From Bombus terrestris (taxonomy: Eukaryota > Arthropoda > Insecta > Hymenoptera > Apidae), in NCBI RefSeq assembly GCF_910591885.1, contig NC_063274.1:11306164-11370163 (forward strand): DNA of 64,000 nt. Direction: 5' to 3'. This document shows positions 1 to 13,057 of this stretch, piece after piece; the first letter of the stretch is position 1; each line of letters begins with the position of its first letter. Position numbers and translations under genes: made by a program. The notes below the pieces were generated by a model that was not told the origin of the DNA, ran no database searches, and saw only the letters and a program-made list of their open reading frames with translations.

Positions 1-974
1 ATTAAAAATTTTATTGTTTTTAATAAGTAATTAAAAGCCTTTTCTGATGTTTACGTTACGAGGATTTAGACAAAAATGAACTTGCGCGCAAGTTCGGTCG
101 GATATTTCTTATAAATATACCCGATGACAGGTTACATATCCTTGACAAGGTTGCTTGAAAGTTAACGACCTTCGCCGATGTCATGAAACATAATTTTTTC
201 ATTATAACAATCAAATTTAATCAAATTTAATAATTTCTACTTTTTTATTGTAAATTTATGTCTTCAACAATTTATTACAATAATCATTTTTATAATTTTT
301 ATGCTTTTTTATAAATTAAAATAAAATTTACGCTTCTAAGGTACTAGCTTTGGCTTAGAACTACGTTAATTTGCATTAAATTTTAATTATGATGAAAATA
401 ATTATACTATAATTGATATTTACCAGTGGTTAAGAATGATCACTCAGCCTAAAGAAAAAAAGATTTACCTATGTATATAGTATTTCAACTTGTAATAATT
501 ATTGGTTTTTTGGGATTGTTTTACAAGATTTTTAATTTCTACGAGTCATCATAATATCTTATAACAATTTATAAATTTGTTTAACTTAATTCTAAGCATA
601 TAAATAGATAGACGCACAGGCAATTTTGTTTTACTTTCTAATATAAGATTATATTAAAGTATTGTTTTAGTTGAATCACTGATTTAATTACTTATGTTAT
701 TTTATTTAATAACGTCTGTGGTTTGTTTTTAATATACGATAGCATTCCATTTATTTAAACTTGTCGTGGGATAAATAGTTCATATATGTAATAAGATCTT
801 ACTGATTTTCTTTACTGCTTGCGATTTGTCGTTTATGTAATAGTAGTTCACATTCAGATAAATGAATTCAATTACCAGAGCTTTATTTAATTGAGCATTA
901 ATATGTCAAAGTTTTATTTCAATAACAGAGCAGGTTTAAATGGACTAATTACACTCGGCATTATGTTACAAATT

Positions 975-1185
975 GTAGGGAGCGTAACAAAACCTCTGAA
1001 TAGTCGGTATTACAGAACATGTGGCACAAAGCTCCGTAGATGACAAGTTCATTTTTATCGTTGAATCGAATACAATTCCCATACTTGCCGCAGCAAATCG
1101 CAGAGGGCGTAAGAAATACTGATCTTTTTCGAGGTCGGTATTTCAGACCGTGAGACACGAAGTCTATCCTGATGATATCAAGTCT
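975..1185. repeat. Diverged direct duplication, two copies of about 85 bp
   Basis: Copy 1 (about 975-1052) and copy 2 (about 1098-1185) share GAGCGTAA/GGGCGTAA, then GTCGGTATT-CAGA, TG-G-CAC-AAG and GATGA...CAAGT in the same order, offset by 127-131 bp. The offset is not a multiple of three throughout, which argues against a protein repeat. Copy 2 also has AAGTCTATCCTG twice. Origin unknown. Confidence 0.5.
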
Positions 1186-4100
1186 ATCCTGCATTTAGTC
1201 AATGGCGAAGATGAGGGAGTAAAGAACAATCGAAAGATATCTTAAAATGCAAGCAGATAATGTCATTGTTGCATATAAAATTATTATTTTCGATCATGCA
1301 AAATGTTTTGTGACACGTTGCGATTGGAAACACCAGAGTCCTGGAACGAAATAAACTTTGCACCATTTCCATCTAACCGGATGAATCTGACATGTGATGC
1401 TGTCCATTATTAAAGCATAATACCCCTTTCACAATGACGCATGAGTTGGTGTGTGACAGCTTTATAAATGTAAAAGCGATATAATGCTCGACTTGCGGCG
1501 AACCAGACCGATATTCATCCCGCATTCAGAAAGTGTGAAAACGCGCGGCGTGGCGAGGCGAGACGAGAAAGGCAAACGGGTGGTGTATCATGCGCTTTTC
1601 CAACTCGGGAAAATACGTCGTCCGATAATGTCTCGTATCAAAAACCTGACAGAATAATTACAAAATATCTTTCGACTTTTCATATTTCTCATATTATGTA
1701 CATATTTTTGTAACTAAAAAATGGTGAAGCAATATATAGAGTGTCCGCACTATTAGCCTCTATTTCTTTCGTGTAACAGGATTTTGAGAAAAATACAAAC
1801 AAACGAAGTTTTACTAATTTGTATGCATAATACGATCGCTTGAATAGATCTTTTATATTTGTCATAACCTTCATTTAATGACGAGATTGTCAATGCTTTT
1901 AAATTGGTAACTACAATTTTCTCATACATTAGATAAAATTGGATATAGAAACGTTTTTAATGATTTACGACACAATAGAATTCAAGATTGCTGAAATACA
2001 AAAGTTAACCGTGTGTTTTGAAAATTTTATAACACTGTATCTATTGAGAACGGTTATGAAATTTATATTGTATGCTATATTGCTGAATTCGTTGCTAATG
2101 ATCAAATAATCATACTAAACGAAATAAAATAAACGAAGTAAAAAAGATATAAATGCAATTATTCCCGAAGCAACCGTAACATATCTTCCTAACCCTTCAT
2201 TGTTCAAAATTCGTTTGCCGGGATCACACGATATTCTAGCGAAATTACAAAATTCCTGTTAGCGTATACTGGATTTTACCAGACGGTTTTCTTTTCGTTG
2301 CGACGCATGAAGAAAAAAGAAAAAAAATGCGAATGAGAGAAAGAGAAAGTAAAAAAGACGAGTAAGTTGACGTTAACAATGCGTGACGGTTGGCGCAAAA
2401 AATATGCTCTCGAATATGAAGTCAAGAGCGGTAAAAAAGCAAACAGACTTTTCGCTCGAATTCTTTCTTTTTCACTCGCCCCCTCTTTCACTCTCTTTCT
2501 CTTTTATACCCCATCTTTTTCCATTGGTGGCGGCGTGAATGAATACGTAAATTTTTTCGGGAGAAGTCCGATTTTCACACCCCAAAGTCGAAAGGTCTCG
2601 ATTCTTGATTGACACCTGAATGTTCTCGTATGCATATATAAAGCCACCCTCTTTCTCTACTCTTTACCCTCTTCGTCACACTCTTGACACGCGGTTTCGT
2701 TTCGTTCGTCGGTTTCTCTTCACTGCGAAATCGGAGTTCGGTAACTGTTGTAATTTAACGAGCACCACTTTTCACTCGTATTACCAACGTGTTCATACAT
2801 TTTTTTCCTTCTCTTGGTTTCTTTCACGCGTTGCCATTTTTTCTCTTCTTCCTCCACTTTCGTGACGCCACTGATCAGAGTAACTGAACGATATAAAAGA
2901 ATAAAAAAAAAAAAAGGAAGAAAAAATACATATAGAATGGCAGAAAGGTGAAACGTTATTGTATCGAGAGATCGACTTCGTATGGTGAATTGAATCACGT
3001 TGGTAAATTAGAATAGCACCCTGGGCTCTGTAATCTGAAAGACCTGTACGTTATACTGATCGCGGCAACGGTTTTTCTCGAATTCGTTAGAAATTTGTAA
3101 GATTGATTTCGGGGGCAATGGCGAAATTAGTGGAACAAGGAAAGAACAGACTCTTCGTGAGAATTCTATACGTAGAAATATTGTTGACCATCGCAACGTT
3201 CAATTTTTAGTTATAACGTACTGTAAATTAAAAAGCATTGGGAGATTGATCAAGATATCTCGAAATTATTTGAAGATAACTCAGAATGGAAGTTATCAAA
3301 TTTCAAAATTGTTAGAGATTGATAAAAATCATCGACAAGAGTATATTGAAAATATTAACACATATTTTAAATACTAATTAAATACTAATTTTATTGAAGA
3401 CCTTTTTTCAAGCAACCTGAATGGTCCGTCTAATTTTCTCTAATTAATTTGTTTCCTTCTTTTTCAATTTATACAATGTTTTCTTACTCAAGTATATGAT
3501 ATGTGCATATGTACTTAAATGTTTCATTGATTAATATATTATATACACGTATATCGCTAAGCAATGATAGATTAGAGTAGAAGCGTGAATTCTTTGGTAT
3601 CACAAACGAATTCCGATACTAGGAAGATAACTATGAGGTAGACATAAATAATGCATTGTTCGGTATTCGAGGACAGGCATCCCAGTGTGTGCTCGTGCGG
3701 TATCGGGGTGCGTTCGAAGGGGTGGCAGGAGGCCACGAAGCCCACTTTTATAACTCTATCGACGATTTTCAGCTACCCTCTCGTCGGTTTTCGATTTACA
3801 CCGCAGACTCCACCGTGCTCTTATCCTTTTGTTTGATTTATTCCTTTTTTCCCGCGGAGGAGTGATTTTCGAAACTTTCCTAGTAGCCCAGCCGATTATT
3901 GCTATTGTTGCGCCCTTTCGGCTGATCGGTCACGTTGAAACGTTCGAAAAGTCGATGACAAATTGCCGATAGACTGTTCATCGGTCTCCTTTTATCTATG
4001 TTACATTTATGTTATTTATGTTCTAACATAACATCTTTGTTGTAACAAAAATTATTATGGAAGGAATGGAGTTGTTTTTGGAAATATTATGATTATATTT

Positions 4101-4503
4101 TTCACGAATTATGTTCATTATAATTCGTATTATATTTCATTAATTTTTATTCGATTACAACAACTAGCTATTGCATTCCCCAGATTAAAATTTCTACAAT
4201 TATATTTACATATGGATACAATGAAAGTTACAATTATCTATATTCACCATGAAAAAGCTATGTTTTAGAAAGTTCCAATATCATCGAGGGAAGATGTCTC
4301 CTATGTAAGAAATTACCACTATGCATTTGATTAAATTATTGTCATATGATCTCCAACGTAGTTACTTGAAATATCAATATAACTTGAAAAGCACGAAACG
4401 GTTGATTGAAGATTGAACTAAGAAATTGAATTTTAACCGAGGAGATCGATATGTATAGTGCTTGCGTAAGCGTTAACCGTGAGAAGCTATCCGACGAAAT
4501 CGA

Positions 4504-4528
4504 CCATCCACCATCCACCATCCACCAT
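4504..4528. repeat. (CCATCCA)n short tandem repeat
   Basis: Three and a half units of a 7-bp motif, CCATCCA. Confidence 0.85.
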
Positions 4529-7500
4529 AATTACTCCAGAATTGCTTTAAGCAGCTATAGACGCTACTTGATCGTCTGTATCCGATCTCATGGGTGAGGG
4601 TCACGCCGTGCCAGTGTGTGTTTTTTCAGCGCAAAAACAGCGTATAAATACAGCTTGTTAGACGAGTTCACCTCGAATCCGATTGCGTCTCGCGTCGTGT
4701 AATGGTACCCTTTTATGTTAATCGGTAACCCTTCCGCGTTTAACCAGCTGCGTTCGCGCATTGTCTCGGCCAAGTTTTTCACGTGCTTTTTTCTGCCCGC
4801 GTGTTTTTAATGAAACAAAACGCACGCGCCTATGCTTTGACCTGACCCACGTGTCGACTCGCAGTTAGGCCATGTTTTAGGGGTCAGTTTTTGCCGTAGT
4901 CCGCGATAGTAAGGATGGAAAAAAGAGGGGGAGAAGTAACCAGAAAGAAAGGTGGCGGAGGGTGAAGATTGGCTTGAATTAAATGAGAAAGAAAAAAGGA
5001 CAGAAGGAAAAAATGTCGGGCTTGATGAAAAGTAAGAGCGGTTGCAAATGAACGTAACGCGCTTTCTCGCCGCCTATAATCCGCTCAACCCTTCGAGATA
5101 CTTATTTATTTTTATTTTTAGACTTGACGAGGCGTTCCTGCGAGTACCGTTATCCGATTAATCACGAAAGGTTCGCGTACTTTTTTTTCTTGCAGTTTCC
5201 CAGCGCTTCGTTGGTCGAGACTTTTATTAATAATTTTGGTTGGGATGCATTAAATGAGATTAAAAACGAGCGTCTTTTGCATATAGCGACTGTATTTAAT
5301 CTAAATTCTCGTGAAACGATATTTTGTATTTTCATGCCTCTTCTATCAATGCTGTCGATATCGATTTTAGGAGTAATATTAATTAATTTTTAATTTACTT
5401 TTTACAAACTCGTTAGGAAGCTGTTAGACGATCTAATAAAAATGTATGGATAACCGATGTGGGACGAAAGAGTTTCTATGCGTGCAACAGTATCGTCGTG
5501 AAATAAATCAAAGCGAAGGTTTAAACAACCCCGAAACAAAGATTCAAAAATGCAAAAGTCCTGCAAAAATTCATACCAAACAGAAAGTAGACGAAAAAAA
5601 GAAATGATAATTGTCTAAGGGAGAAAAAGGGTAGGAAGAAATTACAGATCTCGAAGACCAGCCTTCGAGCAAAGGGTGGGCAGACTTTAACCCTTTCACC
5701 CTGGAAGGCATGCGCACAGGAAAGTCTGCAATGCAACCTCGGTAATTGCTGCACCCGAGACAAAATGGTAGGCGCTCGTAGCGATGGCGGAATCGTTGAA
5801 TTTGTAAACCTTACCAACACCTTAGAAACTGAAGATATAAAAACTGTTTTTATCTTCTGTTTTCATCGAATCCACCACTTTCCCATCGATCGTCGATATA
5901 CATGCAACATACCTATATCTGTCTTCGAGCACACGAGCAACTTTGAAATTCAAATTCGACGTCGTTTGACTTTCGACTGAGTCTCGTCTCGTTCGTTTCG
6001 TGGTTTCTGATAGGCCGATAGCGTCTTCGAGGTTGCACTGCCACGCGTAAAGTCATGCTTCGTTGAAAGGAAGCAATTACCAGAGAGATTTAAGGAGGGC
6101 AAAGAGGATCACAGCGTCTTTCCTCTTTCTTTTCTTCTTCTTTCTCCAAACTCCTTTTTCTTCCTTCTACTTGGTCCAGTCTTCTTCGGGGTTGATGGCG
6201 CGGCTTGCTCCGTAGTTAGCGGGGCGTGTCTTCAGTTTCTTTGAATTAAACATCATGCCTGCTTCAATCAGCCCATCCCCTTCGCCTCTTTCGCTTCTTT
6301 CCATTCCTTCCTTGCCGGTCCACGAGCGAATCTCGTCTTCTCTTCGTTGCACAGGCCTCCGTTCGACGACTTGTCTTCGTTCACGAACACTTCGAGCGGG
6401 GCAGGGTGAGAGGTCAAAGGTGAATCCAAAGGGCAGCGGACCCTTCCCTTTCCGGGACACGCATCGCGAGATATATCTCTTTATAAATTTGTAATCAGTT
6501 CTTGCACCGGATTTCCAGTTCTATGTTCTTTCCCTTCGTCGCGTTCCTCTGCACTCGCGAAACCTGTTTCTCGTTTAATCCACGCGACTCTCAGATGTTT
6601 CAGTTGCTATTAAACGAAATCGAAGGAAAATTGTTCGGGAGGAACGAGAATTTTAAGATTTATCGAAGGCTCTTTAGAGCAAAAGGTTCGTTTGTTCGTT
6701 TGAATATTTTGCGTTTCAATTCTTTATAACGACTTGGATTTATTTAGGAGGTAAATTATGAGAGATGTAAGAAATACGGTGATCTTCGTTAATATTTGGA
6801 CACCACGGCGATTGAGAGATTACTGCTCTATAATAATATTATTATATTAATATTAAGTTTCTAATATGTTAGAACACTTGTTCTAGTTAGTCGAAACATT
6901 AATTTTATTTATTCAACGTACACATTTTTCTACTTAATAAGCGGTGAATTAAATAATGATAGAATTGAATAATGAACTAAATAATGAAATCGTAAAAGTA
7001 TTCGGACAGTAAGTAAATTACCTTACTTTCTTATATCTTTTCGAGTTTATTCATCCCAAAACTCATTCGACGTTCTACTCTTTACTTTTTTGCTTTCCGT
7101 TGAAACGCATCGGCATCGCGTTCCCTATTTACGCAGATCGAAATGTACGGGATTCGCGATTCTTCGTTTTCATTCGACAAAAATATCTAAGAGAAAGAAT
7201 CGCACGGTTCTCTCATTAGTACTAATACCCCAGGGTTTTTATAATTTACCATAGTTGGAGTTACTTAGGTGGCACTTTCTCGAGAAGAATGGGACCTTGT
7301 ACATAAATTCAGCGTTAGAGCTGGAACGTCCTTCCACAAGCGTACATAATTCTTGGACTCAGGTGGTGCTGGCTCGACAGGATGTTCATACCGCGAGCTT
7401 CTGGCACTCTGCTTTTACCGAAATTTATTTTGTACCGCGTTTTACGAGTCTTGTAAACGGGAAAGGAGTGGAAGCAACGTTGGACGCGTCAAAAAGTGTA

Positions 7501-8562
7501 ATGTAGAGGCCGTTTCGATATTTAGACAGTCGTTAGAGAATAGTTTCTTAATAAATGTGGATTCAAAAGGTTTTTGATTTGAAGATACAATTATCTAATG
7601 TGAGTCGATTTGGTGAACAGAGAATTAGGTGTCTTTTAAGCTTTGTTTTAAAGAAAATTTTTAAACACAATTGTATGAATCTTCGATGCTAAGACGTCTT
7701 GTACATGCAAAAGCAATGTTCTCGATTGTTCTTGAACGAGACTGATCGATAACGTAGTGAATGTTATAGTTACTTTCCTGTAAAAAATTGGAAATTATCA
7801 TTATTCTTCCTCTTACCGTTTTCGCGTATGATGGGAAACAAGAATATCTTTATTAGGGAAAAAATAGAATTGCACATAGTGTCGTTGACGATTATCGAAA
7901 TAGCGTAGAGCAAATGATTAGCCGCGTCGACACGTGTTATGGAGATGAAGTGTCACGAAAATGATTTCAGGGTGGCTTTCGAGAGGTGTACGCTTTCACA
8001 GGATATCAGGCTTTTTGTGTCAAATCGATCCGCACTCGATTGAGCGAGGGTGTCACGGCGGTGGACGGATACATAACACTTGGGGCGTTCCAAAAACGAT
8101 GTTAAAGGGTGTCTGTTGCCGCCGTGTGTAAATTTTGTTAGGACTACACGCGTAGATTAGCGTACACACGCGTGTATATACCGTTCATCGATCGGTTCTT
8201 TGTCGTTATAGAATTTTTAAACGGCGATCACCGTTCAATCCTCGCGGGGATCAACGACGCAATGTTTCACACTGACTGGTCCTGTCAATTTCTATGCTTA
8301 CCATGAAAACGATGATGCGAACGAAAATACCAAAAAGTATACGGATCATCTCTTTCAAAACAGTAAATATTACATAATAAATGAAAAATAACAAGTACAT
8401 TCTTGTTAATTTCTCCATTTCGAACAACTTGTTACATTTGGGCATAAATATAAGTCTCCTAAAAATGGGTGATCGATTTATACAATTTTATTTATTTAAA
8501 ACCATTAGATAAACCACTAAATAAAGAACCAATCCTGGAATGTTCAATAGCGTGCAAAAATA

Positions 8563-8763
8563 CGCAGGGAAAGTATTCGAACAATAAATATCTAGTAGTT
8601 CCTATATACATTTTCCGATTGATTTTAAATTTGACCGATATAATCACGATGATGTTTTATTATAGCGCTAATGAAATTTTAAGACGTTTTATACAATGCT
8701 TACATTGTGAACGTAAAAGGTTTCTATGGCAAGTGTTCGGATATTTTCACGAGTCAATGCACG
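8563..8763. mobile_element. Tc1/mariner-like MITE, copy A (about 200 bp)
   Basis: The right end, read inward on the minus strand, has CTCGTGAAAATATCCGAACA and the left end reads GGGAAAGTATTCGAACA, both versions of one terminal motif. TA lies just outside each proposed end. The internal arm (about 8605-8695) matches the other copies through GATTTTAAATTTGACC and GCTAATGAAATTTTAAGACG. This copy keeps one arm plus both ends. No transposase is present. Confidence 0.6.
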
Positions 8764-10680
8764 TAATTCCATAAGCGATTCAAAGAACAGCTTTGATAAA
8801 ACGGAGTTGATTATTGAATTTTAATATTGCTCATCATATTTTTCGCTTGTAGTCTTTATATAAAAGCAATAATCTTTGATACTGCTTTAAAAAAATACGA
8901 ACGAATTTATCTATAAACGCGATCGTTCTTACCGTTACCACTTACTGTTTCCATTGATAAACGAGTTGACGAAGAACCTTCGTGTAGAGTTCGACGAACC
9001 CTTCTCAACGGAAGCGGCAAGGTACAAGGAGCAGGCACGAGGCGAAAGGATTCATCCCTTCCAGCCGCGGACCCACGGATCCGTGGTACGTAGGGGTTGA
9101 AAAAAATGGGTTGGGTGATCGTGGGTGAGTCACTACTATCGGCTAGGGTGATAGCGGCTAGGGTGGGTGCAGACTTTTTATCTATAGGGATTTGTAGCGA
9201 GCCTAGGTCCGGTTGCACCCTTATACCTAAACCCCGCGAGCTAACGTCCGATCGACCCACAGAACTCGACCCAGAGCGAAAGAGAAAGCGAGTTAAAGAG
9301 AGAAACAGAGAGGCGATGAAATTATTCATGAGATGCGCGTAACTGCTGCATCTCTCGATCGACCATCGATATTGGGAAGGGTTGCCGGAAGGAGGAAAAA
9401 AAAAAAGAGAAGAATTTGTCCCGGGGACACAGAAACACGTTGCATCGTTACTCTGACACGTTGCAAAATTCAAACGACACAGCGGTTCCAATTATCATAT
9501 AGATGGAAAAACTAGAAGGCTAGCTGGTCTGTTTAAGAAAGAAAAGGGAAGGAATTAAAGGCACAGGCGCGGGGGGCTTTCACGTGCCAGCTACAGTACG
9601 AAGCCAATGAAATTAATGAAAAAAAAGAAAAAACGAAAATCCTGGCAATGATCACCGAGGGGTGGCAGGACGGAATAAAGAGGATCAGAAGAGGAGGCTG
9701 GCTGTGATTGCCACTTTCCGCTGACCCAGCCGATTCTTCCACGACCTTTGCTCCGGGGCCAATTGCCGGCACGAATAAAATTTAGATGAATAACGAGATC
9801 GGCGATGCCATTTAACATTTTATAATCAAAGGTAATCCTCCTCGCGTGTTTTAGAAAGATCGCTGCCTCGAACGAAGAAGGGAAACCCACTTCCCCATTT
9901 TGGCTTCTCTCTTCGTTACCTCTTCAGAGTCTTCTTCTATAATATATTCTATTCCCGTTCAGTCAGTAGAGAAAAAAAATTAAGAAAAAAGAAACGTGCA
10001 CCCCTACGATATTTTACCCCGCTGACGGCACGAGCATCGCTGACACCCCCCCCCCTAAGAGCTGTATATCCCTAGCAGGTCTGAACCGTTAGTATCAGGC
10101 GCTGGTCGCGGCGCGTTCGTCCGGGTCTCGCAAGTAATTTCGCTTAAAAACGTAATTAGTGTGCGTGGAGATGGGGTTGAAGAAAAAAATCGTTAGGGGG
10201 TAGCCAAGTTTTTTTCATAGAGCTTGGGGTGCGGCGGGCCAGGCGCTTCGCGAGGCCACCCTCTGCTCCGGACGAGAACTAGGGGACCCACCCCTCGTCC
10301 CTCGGGCCACCCTTCGCCCCTCGACCCACCCGGGACCGCGTATCTTTTTTTCCTGATCAAATCTTTGGGGTGGACTTCTCGAGTGCTGTGGAGCAACTTG
10401 GCCGTAGGGTATCGAGCCGTACATCTTCTCGCTGCTCTGAAGAAGTTGAAAGGATAAGTAGGAGGAAGGGTGAAAAAAGAAAGGGAAAGAGAGACGAGGA
10501 AAGAAAGTAGGAAGGATGGTCGAGCGGATTGATAGGCAGAGAAGGAAAGAAGCGTTACCGGGGAACGGGAAACGAACCGGCTTCTTGCAGATAACTTCGC
10601 CGTGTTATTTATATTTGACTTTGTACCTCCTGCGAGAAATCAAAGACGTATAATGTGTATGATTATGCTGCAATGGTTTA
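8764..10680. other. No recognisable gene; GC-rich island
   Basis: About 8930-10560 is GC-rich and CpG-rich. It includes CCACCC/GGGTGG-rich sequence at 10200-10340 and a C10 run near 10047. ORFs up to 194 codons exist here, but their proline/serine/arginine bias follows base composition and no domain is visible. One GGGTGAAA lies at 10468. Confidence 0.6.
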
Positions 10681-11067
10681 CGGTGGATTGTGAAAGTGGA
10701 TCGACCATTATCATAGAAAAATTTGACGTTCTATGTATATTGTCTGTGTTATGTAAAACATTTTGAAATTCCATTAGCAATGTAGTGAGATACGATTGAT
10801 CATATTGATCAAAATTCGAAACCAATATGAAGATATGTATTAAACTTACAAGACAATTACGGCAAATGTATACTTGTACCAAGTACTTGTATTAAATTTC
10901 TTGTAATTTCTATATATACCTTCAGATTTGTAGCAAACTTTATCAACATTATGATGATAGTCGACTTTCATTACAGTGCTAATGAGATTTCAGAATGCTT
11001 TGTATAACACACGTAATATATAGATTAAAGATTTCTGCTAATGTTCAAATATTTCCAGAAGCTACTG
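10681..11067. mobile_element. Tc1/mariner-like MITE, copy B (387 bp, long inverted arms)
   Basis: The left end CGGTGG and the right end GCTACTG are each flanked by TA (10679-10680 and 11068-11069). Two arms of about 100 bp are diverged inverted repeats. The left arm has GTTATGTAAAACATTTTGAA and CCATTAGCAATGTAGTGAGA. The right arm has the complementary CATTACAGTGCTAATGAGAT and GAATGCTTTGTATAACAC. Size, TA flanks and lack of coding capacity fit a miniature inverted-repeat transposable element. Confidence 0.65.
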
Positions 11068-13019
11068 TATGTGCAGTTGAAGTTTTATTTGAAAAACAAC
11101 GTTTCGCGCGTGTTCATAAGTCCGGATCATAGAACAGGAAGTTTTCATCGGAAAACGATTCGCTTAGCCAGCTGGGAAGACAATGGGAAGCTTAACAGCA
11201 GATCAAGACGCGAAACGTTGGAAAAGTGAATCGAAGTCAAAGACGGACAAAGTGTTCTATAATTGAACACCTTTTGTATCTACTAGGACACTTTTACCAA
11301 GATATCCGCTAATGGGCTCTCATCTGACCTCGCTCGCCTCGTGTTACTCCTTCGGTTTATTATTCATGGCCCGTTACTAAACCGTGAATATTTTCCCTCT
11401 GCCGTACCCTTTTTTGGTCGCAAAAGCGGGCGTCGCCTTTTTACGCGCGCATTATTTTTTATGCCTTATGCCGAGCACTCTCTTCACCCTGTTCTGTCGC
11501 CATTGGCTCACCCCCTCCTCACTCAGCTTCGTCTTTCTTCGCTACCTTCTCGTTTGTCTCTTCCATTTCCGTCTGTCCTCCTTCCGCCTTTCTTCGCCAA
11601 GCAGACACTGTTCAGGGGAAATTGTAATTTTAATTTTTAATTTTTTTCCGTCGATCCAGCGCATTTACCGAGTCTTTGGAACAGCGACAAGGGTGAAAAG
11701 ACACGGTGTGAGACGAAATTGTTCATGGTTATATATGTAGATTTTTCTGGATATTTTGATCATTGTTTGCATTGCCTAGTCGATTATTTAGTCTAACATC
11801 ATACGCTGCTGGGGAGATCTTTTGTTTTGTAGAAAAACGAGAATGGAGCACTAGAACGATGATACTGGAATACAATGAAAAGTGGCTGAGAAAATTGTAC
11901 GAGAATTTGACAGTATCATAATGTGTTGTACATTCTACTTGTTATCATAACAACCCGTTTTTAATCTAAAAACAAAATTCTTAAATACAGAGCGTAGGAA
12001 ATAAATCTGTTAAAAGAATAAGAATCAGAATCTGCGTTTATTAACCGAATTGAACATCGAGGATATATAAATAATTAAAAACCTTTTTAAAAAATACAAC
12101 GGCGTGTCAATATACATACATACTTTCTATATCCACATATATATATATAAAACTCGATTTAAAAATAACCTAGCAAATCGATAATTCAGTTTAATCACGC
12201 GGAAGCTATAACAAATAATTTTACCAATAAAATTTCGATATAATAAACATTCCAGTATTTTTAAACCAGCCAGTTTAATTACTATTTACCCTACATCTAT
12301 CGGACATTTAATTAATTTGCCAACATGTATATCGCGAAGCATCCAGGAGCAGATCACTTACCCTCATTTACCCCACAAACCACACAACCCCGTTACGACA
12401 GAAAATAGAAACTTCTGTACGATAATTGGCAAGCCGCGGATCCGCAAATTTATTTAGTCCGAAGAATTGCGTAGCGAGCGTTAACAAACTAATTTCGCTT
12501 CTTCTTTCGACCCACGAATCTGTTTTTGTCATTCTGCTTGTCTGAACTAGAGCTACTCGGTGAAAGAAGGAAGATTCCTTGAAGCGGACGCAGAAGGCGA
12601 AGAAATAAGGAACGAGGCGGAAATATTTTGACCGTAGCCCGTGGTGCTCTTTTCCTTCTGGTCCCTTAGCATCGACGATGCGACGTTCGCTGGGTGTGGG
12701 TGGTTTGTGCGCAAGGATAGAGCAGAAAGAAGGGTGAAGAAGAGAAGGGAGCGGCACGGTAGCACGCGCGATCCCCCCTCGAAGAAGTATCTTGCGTAAT
12801 TAAGCAACGCAGCCGTAATGTATCCAGTGTGCAGGGGCGGCGATATTGCCCCCGGTGTGGGCCGACGAACCGAGGAGAGGGAGGCTGGAGGCCGCGCGAA
12901 TCGAAGTGCCGAGGGTTGCTACCGGCAAGAGAAGAGATGGAAGGGTGAAGAGAGCCCTGGAGAAGAAGCCGAGCAAGACGGGAATAGACTGAGCGGGATA
13001 CAGCGAGAAGAAGAAAGAT

Positions 13020-13022
<3 letters not shown>

Positions 13023-13055
<33 letters not shown>
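13023..13055. repeat. (GA)n microsatellite
   Basis: About 15 GA units in a purine-rich GC island (12.8-13.1 kb); a CT-rich tract follows at 13.2 kb. Confidence 0.9.

Positions 13056-13057
<2 letters not shown>

Larger units (their letters stand above)
1..8562. other. No recognisable gene; AT-rich with GC-richer patches
   Basis: Apart from the duplication at 975-1185 and the 7-bp repeat at 4504, nothing codes recognisably. GC-richer patches lie near 1500-1600, 4560-5050 and 5640-6600. A TATATAAAG at 2633 precedes a CT-rich stretch, but no gene follows. A TIR-like sequence AAAAGTATTCGGACA at about 6996 may be a decayed MITE end. Confidence 0.6.

Noticed and set aside
8907..9491. 194-codon ORF on the minus strand
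   Set aside because: Composition-driven (Arg/Ser/Pro) in a GC-rich island; overlaps other open frames on both strands, which is expected where stops are rare.
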